Part shown: piece by piece, positions 7,862-14,070 of the stretch | Numbering within the stretch: position 1 is the first letter of the stretch | How the letters are laid out: every line of letters starts with the position of its first letter | NCBI GenBank assembly: GCA_964586775.1 | Contig: CAZPJD010000140.1 | Location: 1 to 14,514 of the forward strand | Direction: 5' to 3' | Length of the DNA: 14,514 nt | Origin: JADLEX01 sp964586775 | GTDB taxonomy: Bacteria; Lernaellota; Lernaellaia; JACKCT01 | Made by a program: the position numbers and the translations under genes | Notes under the pieces: model-generated | Database searches by the model: none | What the model was told of the DNA's origin: nothing | What the model saw: the letters and a program-made list of their open reading frames with translations, nothing else

Positions 7862-7873
7862 CGCGAATTCGCG
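7862..7873. promoter_or_regulatory. 12-bp perfect palindrome in the divergent intergenic region
   Basis: The sequence CGCGAATTCGCG is a perfect 12-bp palindrome about 80 bases upstream of the RidA-like ATG and about 150 bases upstream of the first Cys-rich ATG. A second inverted repeat (TCGCGC-5-GCGCGA, 7895-7911) lies nearby. The 244-base gap 7782-8025 has no gene that I can see. These repeats could be operators, but in GC-rich DNA short palindromes of this kind also arise by chance. Confidence 0.25.
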
Positions 7874-7940
7874 AAATTGCAAACACGACCGGGATCGCGC
7901 GCCGGGCGCGACCTGTTCCGGCGCGGGTGCGAGAAAATTG

Positions 7941-8025
7941 TTGACTTGGACGTCGAAATCACAGAACGTCATCCGCATGGAATGAACTCGGGGCGCACCG
8001 AAAACGGTGTATTGGGAGGCGGACC
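7941..8025 (+). promoter_or_regulatory. Leader of the first Cys-rich gene: TTGAC element, hairpin and ribosome binding site
   Basis: This region is collinear, without gaps, with 8654-8738 ahead of the second paralog (roughly 80% identical by eye). TTGACT at 7941 resembles a -35 element. No good TATAAT lies 17 bases downstream (GAACGT instead), so the sigma factor is unclear. A stem CACCG-AAAA-CGGTG (7996-8009) is followed by GGAGG (8015-8019), six bases before the ATG at 8026. The stem is in the right place to influence ribosome access. Confidence 0.5.
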
Positions 8026-8526
8026 ATGCGCTTGAACTTGGCCCTCTTCGCGGCGCTTCTGTGGCTGATTCCCGTGACCGCGACGGCGGACTGGTCGGAC
8101 GACGATTGGGACGACGATTCCGATCCCCCGGATCCTACTGACGAGCAGTTTTGTGATGCGCTCACGATTACCGTCGAACACTGCGAAACGGCTTGCCTTC
8201 CTGATGGCTATCTCGAGGCGTGCCTGTCGGACCCTCCGTGGGACAAACAACCGTGTCTCAGCATCGTGGGATGTGCGAATTTCGACCAGTGTTTGTGCGG
8301 TACGGGACCCGTTGAGGACGATGACGGGAATGAAGACCCGGGAAACGAATCGGACGATGACGAGAGTGAGTCGTCGAACGACGATGACGACGACGATGAC
8401 GACGATGGCTGCGGCGGCTGCGGCGTTTCCAATGCGGAGGCGGGTTCGTTCCTGAGCGCCGGGATGATGGGAATCGGCATGTTGGCGCTCGTGCTGAGTC
8501 GTCGCGAAGGCAAGTCAAACCGATAG
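8026..8526 (+). CDS. Secreted Cys-rich, Asp-rich protein with MYXO-CTERM-like C-terminal tag (copy 1)
   Basis: 166 residues from an ATG with a good GGAGG. A signal peptide covers residues 1-21 (cleavage predicted at ATA|DW). The mature protein starts with an acidic stretch, then a compact domain with eight cysteines at 43, 53, 57, 66, 77, 83, 89 and 91. Next come an acidic linker that includes nine consecutive Asp (119-127), GCGGCG at 128-133, a hydrophobic segment (about 142-157) and Arg-Arg at 159-160. Motif-hydrophobic-Arg ends of this shape are C-terminal sorting signals. MYXO-CTERM proteins, for example, have a Gly-Cys motif processed by an intramembrane protease before surface anchoring. 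I do not recognise the Cys domain. It is probably a disulfide-bonded surface protein. Its neighbour at 8739 is a clear paralog. Confidence 0.9.
   Translation: MRLNLALFAALLWLIPVTATADWSDDDWDDDSDPPDPTDEQFCDALTITVEHCETACLPDGYLEACLSDPPWDKQPCLSIVGCANFDQCLCGTGPVEDDDGNEDPGNESDDDESESSNDDDDDDDDDGCGGCGVSNAEAGSFLSAGMMGIGMLALVLSRREGKSNR
8380..8406 (+). repeat. Poly-Asp codon run
   Basis: Nine consecutive Asp codons (GAC/GAT mixed) inside copy 1. The corresponding linker in copy 2 is shorter and has no such run, so the tract has changed length since duplication. The mixed codons argue against a fresh slippage expansion of a pure trinucleotide. Confidence 0.75.
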
Positions 8527-8601
8527 CCACCACGATGATCGACGGAATCCGCGTGACCGGATCGATCGCGAGCCACCTGCACGGAAAGGGGTAGCAGGGT
8601 C

Positions 8602-8624
8602 GGGGTGCGGCTCCCGCGAACCCC
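8602..8624. other. Strong GC hairpin between the two Cys-rich genes
   Basis: GGGGT-GCGG-CTC-CCGC-GA-ACCCC can form a 9-bp stem with a 3-base loop and a two-base bulge. No T-run follows on either strand, so it is not a classical rho-independent terminator. It starts 76 bases after the stop of copy 1 and ends 30 bases before the TTGACC element of copy 2. It could be an mRNA 3'-end stabiliser, a factor-dependent terminator or a dispersed REP-like element. The rest of the 212-base gap (8527-8738) holds only the leader of copy 2. Confidence 0.45.
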
Positions 8625-8653
8625 TCCGCCGGCGACCGCGAGCGAGTGAATCG

Positions 8654-8738
8654 TTGACCTGAACCTTGAAATCGCCGAACCTCGTAACCATGAATTGAAT
8701 GCGGGGCGCACCGAATACGGTGTATTTGGAGGCGGACC
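8654..8738 (+). promoter_or_regulatory. Leader of the second Cys-rich gene: TTGAC element, hairpin and ribosome binding site
   Basis: This is the counterpart of 7941-8025, with identical spacing: TTGACC at 8654, stem CACCG-AATA-CGGTG at 8709-8722, GGAGG at 8728-8732 and ATG at 8739. The stem sequence is unchanged between copies while the loop differs by one base. That suggests either recent duplication or selection on the stem. Confidence 0.5.
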
Positions 8739-9179
8739 ATGCGTGTGAAACTGATTTTCTTCGCGGTGTTCATGTGGGCGATTTCCTCGCTCGCGCTCGC
8801 TGACATGGCAGATGACGACTATTGGGGCACGGACGACGAGGACGACGCCGACCGCGCATTCTGTGATGCGCTCATCGATGTCGTGGAGTACTGCGGCACA
8901 ACATGCCTTCCGGATGAATTTCTCGATGAGTGCGTCGCCGAACACCCGCTCAGCAAGAAGGCGTGTTTGGGCTTCACCGGTTGCGCGGATTTCAATGAAT
9001 GCATGTGCCAGCCCGGCGCGGACGACGACTCGGCGGGTGACTCATCCGACAATGGTGACGATGGATCGGGCTGCGGGGGCTGCGGCGTTTCCAACGCGGA
9101 GGCGGGTTCGTTCCTGAGTGCGGGGATGATGGGAATCGGTATGCTCGCGCTCTTGTTGAGCCGACGCGAGGGAAAATGA
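8739..9179 (+). CDS. Secreted Cys-rich, Asp-rich protein with MYXO-CTERM-like C-terminal tag (copy 2)
   Basis: 146 residues, paralogous to the preceding gene. Signal peptide 1-21 (ALA|DM), acidic N terminus of the mature protein, eight cysteines at 42, 52, 56, 65, 76, 82, 88 and 90 with exactly the spacing of copy 1, a shorter acidic linker, GCGGCG at 111-116, a hydrophobic segment and Arg-Arg at 142-143. The Cys domain (FCDAL to the final C-x-C) is 25/50 identical to copy 1, whereas the final 36-residue tag is 35/36 identical. The shared motifs CLPD, P-x4-CL and GCA-x-F may be the fold core. The stop overlaps the start of an MFS transporter gene (ATGA), so the two are probably translationally coupled. 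Function is unknown; surface anchoring is inferred from the tag. Confidence 0.9.
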   Translation: MRVKLIFFAVFMWAISSLALADMADDDYWGTDDEDDADRAFCDALIDVVEYCGTTCLPDEFLDECVAEHPLSKKACLGFTGCADFNECMCQPGADDDSAGDSSDNGDDGSGCGGCGVSNAEAGSFLSAGMMGIGMLALLLSRREGK

Positions 9180-10264
9180 TCGTGGCGAACCGCAAGGGAA
9201 TCCACGGCGTTCTCGACGTGGCGTCGTTTCCCGTGGTCTTCGGCATCATCCATCTCCTGATCGACGCCACCACCGTCACCGTCATATTCTCGACGCGGAC
9301 ATTTCACGGGCTTTCCGTGCGCGAAGGCGTGATGTTGGTCCTCTTTTACGACCTCATCGCCTTCGCCGGGCAAGCACCGCTCGGCATCATCATCGACCGC
9401 TTTCGTCTCTGGCGCGCGACCGCGCTCGTGGGGATCGCCATGTCGGCGGCCTCGATGTTGTTCCTGACCAGCGGACCAAATCTGGCGATGATTCTCGCGG
9501 GAGTCGGGAACGCGGCCTTTCACGTCGGCGCGGGAGCGCTGTCGCTTCACGTGCATCCGGGACGTGCGACGCCGCCGGGAGTCTTCATCGCGCCCGGCGC
9601 GCTGGGTCTCGCCGCGGGGACGATGATCGGCAAGGGGGGCGCGTATGTCGCATGGCCGTTCCTCGTCGCGCTCACCATCGCGTTCGTCGTGGCGTGGCTC
9701 GCGGAAGCGCCGGAGGTTCGAACGGATCGAACGGAAAATACTCCAACCATTTCCAAGCCCGCGGCGATCGTCCTGCTTTTGCTGTTTTCGATTTCCCTGC
9801 GCGCCCTGCTCGGCAAGGCCGGTGCGTACGAGATCCCCCGGGAATCGACGGTGCTCTTCGGGGTCGCCGCTGCGGCGTTCGCGGGAAAGGCCATCGGCGG
9901 AATTCTCTCGGACCGGTGGGGCTGGCTCGAGGTCAGCGTCGGCGCACTCCTGCTCACCGCGCCGCTCTTTGCATTCGGCGGCGCGAACCCGGTCTTGGTC
10001 ACGTTCGGCATGTTTCTATTTCAAATGACGACGCCCGTGACGCTGGTCGCCACGGCCGCGCTGTTGCCGGGTCGTCCGGCGCTGGCCTTTGGGCTCAACT
10101 GCCTGGCGCTTACCGCGGGATTCCTCAGCCACTTCTTCCGTGTATTCGAGGAATACTATCTGTGGTGGGGTCAGATTCTCATGGTCCTTCTTTCCACCAC
10201 GGCGGTGTTCATGGCGCTTCGGGCCTTGAAGGGCAGGATTCCCATGAAGTTTCTGAGGGCGTGA
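9176..10264 (+). CDS. MFS-type transporter of unknown substrate
   Basis: 362 residues from an ATG overlapping the previous stop by 4 bases. It is an integral membrane protein with roughly ten to twelve hydrophobic segments and a polar central loop (about 180-200, rich in Thr, Glu and Arg) dividing two halves, as in the major facilitator superfamily. PLGIIIDRFRLWRA after the second or third helix resembles the MFS loop 2-3 signature (G-x3-D-R-x-R/G-R), and KAIGGILSDRWGWLEVSVGALLL is the equivalent in the second half. A conserved-looking GNAAFHVGAGALSLHVHPG segment lies in the first half. It is shorter than a typical 12-helix MFS protein (about 400 residues). Overlap with the Cys-rich secreted protein suggests a shared role. 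The substrate and direction of transport cannot be inferred. Confidence 0.8.
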   Translation: MIVANRKGIHGVLDVASFPVVFGIIHLLIDATTVTVIFSTRTFHGLSVREGVMLVLFYDLIAFAGQAPLGIIIDRFRLWRATALVGIAMSAASMLFLTSGPNLAMILAGVGNAAFHVGAGALSLHVHPGRATPPGVFIAPGALGLAAGTMIGKGGAYVAWPFLVALTIAFVVAWLAEAPEVRTDRTENTPTISKPAAIVLLLLFSISLRALLGKAGAYEIPRESTVLFGVAAAAFAGKAIGGILSDRWGWLEVSVGALLLTAPLFAFGGANPVLVTFGMFLFQMTTPVTLVATAALLPGRPALAFGLNCLALTAGFLSHFFRVFEEYYLWWGQILMVLLSTTAVFMALRALKGRIPMKFLRA

Positions 10265-10286
10265 ACGCGCGCAGGATAACGTACCC

Positions 10287-10649
10287 TCACCGCCCGCTCA
10301 GATGCAAAAAGAGCACGCCGAGCCCGAAGCTCGCGGCGTTGGCGATGAATGATGCCGCGATGGCGCGGGACCAGGGTATCGGTCGCGCGACGACGTAGAA
10401 AATGACGCTTTCCAAGATCGCCACGAGAATCTCGCCGCTGACGATGTAGGTGCGGTAGTCCGGCATCAGGCGGGGCCAGCCATAGATCAGAAGCGGATGG
10501 GTGATCGTGGAGCAGATGACCGCCGCAAGGATGGCTCGCGTCGGAGCGACGATCCGTCGCGTCAACAGTGCGTAAATTGGGATTTCGACGGCGAGCGTTT
10601 TCAGATAAAGCAGCAGCCAGTGGGACAACGGAGGCGGATGCCACGCCAT
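10287..10649 (-). CDS. Small four-helix membrane protein of unknown function
   Basis: 120 residues from an ATG with a GGAG nine bases upstream. It starts 19 bases after the stop of the SCO-like gene, so it is probably the last gene of the ctaB operon. Four hydrophobic segments are visible (about 9-29, 34-58, 65-88 and 92-117). They contain polar residues unusual inside membranes: Glu22, the THPL turn at 50-53, Glu73 and Glu80 in the third helix, and N104 with S107 in the fourth. These look like functional positions. I do not recognise a named family. It does not match DUF420 or the small cytochrome oxidase subunit IV as I know them. It is convergent with the MFS gene (22 bases between stops), so a link to either neighbourhood is possible, with the operon link favoured. 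Confidence 0.75.
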   Translation of the reverse strand: MAWHPPPLSHWLLLYLKTLAVEIPIYALLTRRIVAPTRAILAAVICSTITHPLLIYGWPRLMPDYRTYIVSGEILVAILESVIFYVVARPIPWSRAIAASFIANAASFGLGVLFLHLSGR

Positions 10650-10668
10650 CAGTCGTGCTCCGCGCCCG

Positions 10669-11304
10669 TCACCGCCGTGATCCCTTCAGCACGTGCTGTG
10701 CGCGGTAGTAGACCTCGTCCACGCCCAGATCGTCGGTGCCGTACACGCCGCGGGTGCGTCCCTCGCCGTCGACGAGGATCAGCGCGTTCGCGCCGAACCA
10801 CGCGTCGCCCGGCCCGCGAAAGACCCGCGCGGGATCGGTGACGAGCGAGACGACGCCCGGCACCCACGCGTTGACCGCGCCGGTCGCGTCGAGGGCGAAG
10901 CGCCAGCGCGGCGCGTTCGCGCCGAAGCGATTTTCGTCGCTCTGCACGCGCGCCGCGTCGGTTCCCGCCGATTCCGCGACAAAAGTGACGAGGCGCACGT
11001 CGATGCGGTCGCGCTCGAAAAGATCCTGCAACCGGCGCATCGCGCCCTGCGCCCGCGCGCACGGGCCGCAGTCGTTCGCCGTCACCGACGCCACCCAGAC
11101 CTGCCCACGCAGATCGGCGAGCGTCAGCGGCGCGCCGCCGGTGTCGTGAAACGCGAACGCCGCGATGGCGGGGCCGAGCGGCGGGGGCTCGGGTACGCGG
11201 CGCAGGCAAGGGCGCACGAGCGTGATCGACATGATGCCGACGATCCCCGCCCACACCCACAGGTTTTTCCAGAATGGGACGCTTTCGTCGGACTCGCCGT
11301 TCAT
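10669..11304 (-). CDS. Membrane-anchored SCO/thioredoxin-like protein with a CxxC site
   Basis: 211 residues from the ATG at 11304. The frame runs further upstream, but that part is a shadow of the ABC permease gene and the anchor starts here. One membrane segment (about 12-30) is followed by a periplasmic thioredoxin-fold domain: PLTLADLRGQVWVASVTAND, C79-G-P-C82, then VRLVTFVAE, FGANAPRWRFALDA and ALILVDGEGRTRGVYG. The last three blocks and the operon context resemble SCO1/SenC copper chaperones for the CuA site of cytochrome oxidase. SCO proteins, however, have C-x3-C and a conserved His before the LVD-x-x-G strand. Here the pair is C-x2-C as in TlpA/thioredoxin, and the only histidines are 53 and 204. 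A thiol-disulfide oxidoreductase role in oxidase assembly is the cautious inference. Confidence 0.8.
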   Translation of the reverse strand: MNGESDESVPFWKNLWVWAGIVGIMSITLVRPCLRRVPEPPPLGPAIAAFAFHDTGGAPLTLADLRGQVWVASVTANDCGPCARAQGAMRRLQDLFERDRIDVRLVTFVAESAGTDAARVQSDENRFGANAPRWRFALDATGAVNAWVPGVVSLVTDPARVFRGPGDAWFGANALILVDGEGRTRGVYGTDDLGVDEVYYRAQHVLKGSRR

Positions 11305-11315
11305 CGCCGATCCCG

Positions 11316-12095
11316 TCAATCGCGGCGGGCGGGGGTTCGCCTGGCGACGCGCACCGCCGCGACAAACGACGCCGTCGCGAGCGTGGCGAGGATCGCGAAG
11401 GTCGCGCCCGCGCCGATCGATTCCGCGCCCGCGCTCTTGCCCGACACACCGAAACGCACCGCATGGACCATCCACGTCATGGGATTCAGATGCATGACGC
11501 GGCCGATCCACGAATCGCCCGCGGGGAACATCGCGCCCGACACCACCCACAAGGGGATCAGCACCACGCTCATGATCGCATGATACGCCTGCGATGACGG
11601 CAGCGCCCACGCCATGATGAACGTGATCCCCGTGAGCATCACGCACCCCAGCACGATCGCGGCCACGAGCGCGAGCCAGTGGATCGCGCCCCACGCGAAC
11701 CCCGCCGCCGGCGCGAGCAGCAAGAACAGCGCGCATTGCATGAGCACGAGCGTGGTCACGCCCGCGATCTTGCCGGCCACCACCGACGCGCGCGAGCCGG
11801 GCCCGATCATCACGCCCTGCAAAAATCCGCTCTGGCGATCCTCGATGATCGAGATCGTCGAGAAGATCGTCGTGAACAGCACGACCATCACCAGCACGCC
11901 GGGGTAGAAAAACTCCAGATAGCTCGTCGGTTCGCCGCCGAGCGAAAAATTCCGCCCGATGCCCCCGCCGATCACCGCCCAAAACAGCAGCGGCTGCGCC
12001 ACGACGCCGAGCCAGCGCGAGCGCTCTTTTTTCAGGCGCATCAGGTCGCGCGCCCACAGCGCCCAGGCCGTGCCGCGATCGTAGGCGCTAAACAT
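11316..12095 (-). CDS. ABC-2 type transporter permease
   Basis: 259 residues. The ATG at 12095 is chosen because GGAGG lies five bases upstream and it overlaps the ATPase stop by 8 bases. A longer reading to 12155 would intrude further into the ATPase gene. After a cytoplasmic N terminus (ARDLMRLKKERSRWLG) there are six hydrophobic segments typical of ABC-2 permeases. The conserved early block is PLLFWAVIGGGIGRNF. The coupling region FSTISIIEDRQSGFLQGVMIGP and the late HLNPMTWMVHAVRFGV also match the ABC-2 pattern. It forms the membrane part of an exporter with the ATPase encoded just upstream. Such ATPase/permease pairs are often found beside heme o synthase genes, which suggests a role in oxidase biogenesis. 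The substrate is unknown. Confidence 0.9.
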   Translation of the reverse strand: MFSAYDRGTAWALWARDLMRLKKERSRWLGVVAQPLLFWAVIGGGIGRNFSLGGEPTSYLEFFYPGVLVMVVLFTTIFSTISIIEDRQSGFLQGVMIGPGSRASVVAGKIAGVTTLVLMQCALFLLLAPAAGFAWGAIHWLALVAAIVLGCVMLTGITFIMAWALPSSQAYHAIMSVVLIPLWVVSGAMFPAGDSWIGRVMHLNPMTWMVHAVRFGVSGKSAGAESIGAGATFAILATLATASFVAAVRVARRTPARRD

Positions 12096-13071
12096 GCGCG
12101 CCTCCGCCGTCGAGTTCCGCGCCCAGCGCGTGGCCGGTGATCTTGAGAAAGACATCGGCCAGACTCGGGTGACGCAGGCTCACCGACGCGAGCCGCCCGC
12201 CCGGGAACATCTCGACGAGCCGTGGGACGAGTTCGTGGCCGCGATCGGCGTCGATCACCAATTCGTCGTCCTCCGCGTCGTAGAGCGTCTCGACGCCGAA
12301 GCGCTCGGCGATCGGCGCGGCCAAATCGGCCATGCCCGCGCCGCGCAGCACCACCACGTCGGACGCGACGCGCGCCTTGAGCGCCGCGGGCGTGTCGACG
12401 ATGGCCGCCCGGCCCTCGTGAATGATCGCGAGGCGGTCGCAGCGCTCGGCCTCTTCGGGGCGGTGCGTGGCGAGCAGGATGGTGAGGTCGCGCCCGGCGC
12501 GAAGCTGCTCGAGCCGCTGCCACGTTGCGCGAAACGACGCCTCGTCGAGCCCGGCGGTGGGCTCGTCCATCAGCAGCAGATCGGGGTCGTGCAACAGCGC
12601 GCGGGCGATGTCGATCCGCCGCCGCATTCCGCCCGACAGCGTGCCCACCGCGTCGGCCCCGCGATCGGCGAGCCCCGCGCTCGACAGGGCGGCGACGGCG
12701 CGCTCGCGCGCCTGGGCACGCGCGAATCCGTAGAGCCGTGCGGCGAGACCGAGGTTTTCGAGCGCGGTCAGCTTCGCGTCGAGGCCGGGGCTTTGAAAGA
12801 CCACCCCGATGCGCGCGCGAAACGCGGGGTCATCGAGATTCCATGGCCGCCCGTCGAGACGCACCTCGCCCGATTGGCGTTTTACGATGCCCGCGAGAAT
12901 GGCGATCGCGGTCGATTTGCCCGACCCGTTGGGCCCGAGCAGGCCGAAGACCTCCCCGCGACGCACGTCGAAGTCCAGCCCGCGCAGCACCTCGCGCGTG
13001 CCGTATGCGTGCGCGAGGCCGGTGACGGCGAGCCTTCTGTCGGCGAGCCTGGTGTCGGCGGAGTCGGTCAT
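12088..13071 (-). CDS. ABC transporter ATP-binding protein
   Basis: 327 residues. All nucleotide-binding motifs are intact: Walker A GPNGSGKST (46-54), Q-loop Gln93 in VVFQSPGLD, signature LSGGM (145-149), Walker B LLLMDEP (165-171) and the switch His203 in LLATHRPEEAE. The FGLLGPNGSGKSTAI and DEPTAGLDEASF contexts place it among the ATPases of ABC-2 exporters (drug, polysaccharide and heme-related subfamilies). A C-terminal extension of about 90 residues ending in HPSLADVFLKITGHAL is typical of that subfamily. The start ATG lies 21 bases after the ctaB stop, with only a weak ribosome site (GGTGGA). The 3' end overlaps the permease start by 8 bases, a normal arrangement for obligate partners. 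Confidence 0.95.
   Translation of the reverse strand: MTDSADTRLADRRLAVTGLAHAYGTREVLRGLDFDVRRGEVFGLLGPNGSGKSTAIAILAGIVKRQSGEVRLDGRPWNLDDPAFRARIGVVFQSPGLDAKLTALENLGLAARLYGFARAQARERAVAALSSAGLADRGADAVGTLSGGMRRRIDIARALLHDPDLLLMDEPTAGLDEASFRATWQRLEQLRAGRDLTILLATHRPEEAERCDRLAIIHEGRAAIVDTPAALKARVASDVVVLRGAGMADLAAPIAERFGVETLYDAEDDELVIDADRGHELVPRLVEMFPGGRLASVSLRHPSLADVFLKITGHALGAELDGGGAHV
12101..12105 (-). promoter_or_regulatory. Ribosome binding site deciding the permease start
   Basis: The minus strand reads GGAGG five bases before the ATG at 12095, inside the end of the ATPase gene. This supports the shorter permease over the extended frame. Confidence 0.7.
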
Positions 13072-13092
13072 GTACGGGCGTCCACCGTTTCG

Positions 13093-13971
13093 TCAGCGTA
13101 GAAGTTGGTCGGCGACGAGGCCGAGCGTGAGCAGCGGAAGATACGCGAGCGACGCACGGAAAAGCCCCTTGGCCCAGCGCACGCCGGCCTCGGCGCGCAG
13201 TCCGCGCGCGGCGATGGCCGCGAAGCCCAGACCCAGCGCCAGCGCCACGCATAGATATAAGTACGATCCGTAACCCAGCGGCACGAGCAGCATGGAGAGC
13301 GGCACCAGCGACGACGCCCAAAAGAGCGCCTGCACCTTGGCCGCGCGCTCGCCGTGCACCACGCTGGTCGTGCGGATACCCGCATTGGCGTATTCGTCTC
13401 GCCGATAGATCGTGATCGCGATGAAGTGCGGAAGCTGCCACACGGTCATGATGGCGAAGAGGATCAGCCCCGGCGCGTCGAGCCGCCCCGTCACCGCGGC
13501 CCAGCCCATCAGCGGCGGCATCGCGCCCGCCACCGCGCCGATCTCCAGCGCCAGCGGCGTCACGCGCTTGAGCGGCGTGTAAACGAACGCGTAGAGCAGC
13601 AGCGCCCCCGCGCCGAGCAGCGCGGTGAGTAAATTGACGAAAATCGCGAGGATCGCCACGCCCGCGACGCCCGCGACCGCGCCGAAGGCGACCGCCGTCG
13701 CGGGGCGCATGCGACCGGCGGGCAGGGGACGCAGCCGGGTTCGTTCCATAAGCGCGTCGGTATCGCGCTCGATGGCCATGTTCAGCGCGTGGGCCGACGC
13801 CACCGCCAGCGCCGTGCCGACGAGGGCGAACATGCGTACGGTCCACGGCGCGTCGCCGGGCGCGAGCGCCATTCCGCCCCACGCCATGAAGACGGACATG
13901 AGCGTGATCATCGGCTTCGAGAGCGCGACGAGATCGCCGAGCGGCGTGAATTCGGGTGTCGAACGGGTCAT
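13093..13971 (-). CDS. ctaB: Heme o synthase (protoheme IX farnesyltransferase)
   Basis: 292 residues, UbiA-superfamily prenyltransferase with about eight or nine membrane helices. The first prenyl-diphosphate/Mg2+ site reads N64-M-A-I-E-R-D-T-D72 followed by ALMERTRLRPLPAG, the signature of CtaB/CyoE/COX10 (N-x3-[DE]-R-D-x-D-x2-M-x-R-T-x2-R-P-L). FVYTPLKRVTPLALEIGAVAGAMPP and WQLPHFIAITIYRRDEYANAGI supply the second set of conserved residues. The enzyme adds a farnesyl group to protoheme to give heme o, the precursor of heme a, for heme-copper terminal oxidases in the inner membrane. It is the first gene of a minus-strand run that continues into an ABC exporter and an SCO-like protein. No oxidase subunits lie inside the window. 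The upstream gap (13972-14087) probably holds the operon promoter, but I see no convincing -10/-35. Confidence 0.96.
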   Translation of the reverse strand: MTRSTPEFTPLGDLVALSKPMITLMSVFMAWGGMALAPGDAPWTVRMFALVGTALAVASAHALNMAIERDTDALMERTRLRPLPAGRMRPATAVAFGAVAGVAGVAILAIFVNLLTALLGAGALLLYAFVYTPLKRVTPLALEIGAVAGAMPPLMGWAAVTGRLDAPGLILFAIMTVWQLPHFIAITIYRRDEYANAGIRTTSVVHGERAAKVQALFWASSLVPLSMLLVPLGYGSYLYLCVALALGLGFAAIAARGLRAEAGVRWAKGLFRASLAYLPLLTLGLVADQLLR

Positions 13972-14070
13972 CGATTTCCGGCCGGGCCAAACGAGCGCGG
14001 ATTATCGGGAAAAGCCCCCGCCCGCGCAATCCCGACTCGGTTCGTCCGATGAAAGGTGGGGATCCACGCG

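Noticed and set aside
8354..8406. Short repeats as a CRISPR-like or minisatellite array
   Set aside because: The repeats are Asp codons inside a reading frame, with no spacers and no cas genes nearby.
8595..8630. Possible tRNA fragment (a TTCG-containing GC stem on the minus strand)
   Set aside because: No acceptor stem, anticodon arm or D arm can be assembled around it; it is a simple bulged hairpin.
8208..8945. Minus-strand frames spanning the two Cys-rich genes, including a poly-Ser stretch
   Set aside because: The poly-Ser is the antisense of the poly-Asp tract, the frame has no ribosome site, and the plus-strand paralogs with signal peptides explain the DNA.
8026..9179. Cys-rich pair as a toxin-antitoxin or lanthipeptide-like precursor system
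   Set aside because: Both have classical signal peptides and a C-terminal membrane tag, are homologous to each other, and no modification enzyme is adjacent.
12830..14029. 399-codon minus-strand frame overlapping ctaB and the ATPase
   Set aside because: It is out of frame with both clear genes and consists of Arg/Gly/Ala-rich low-complexity translation.
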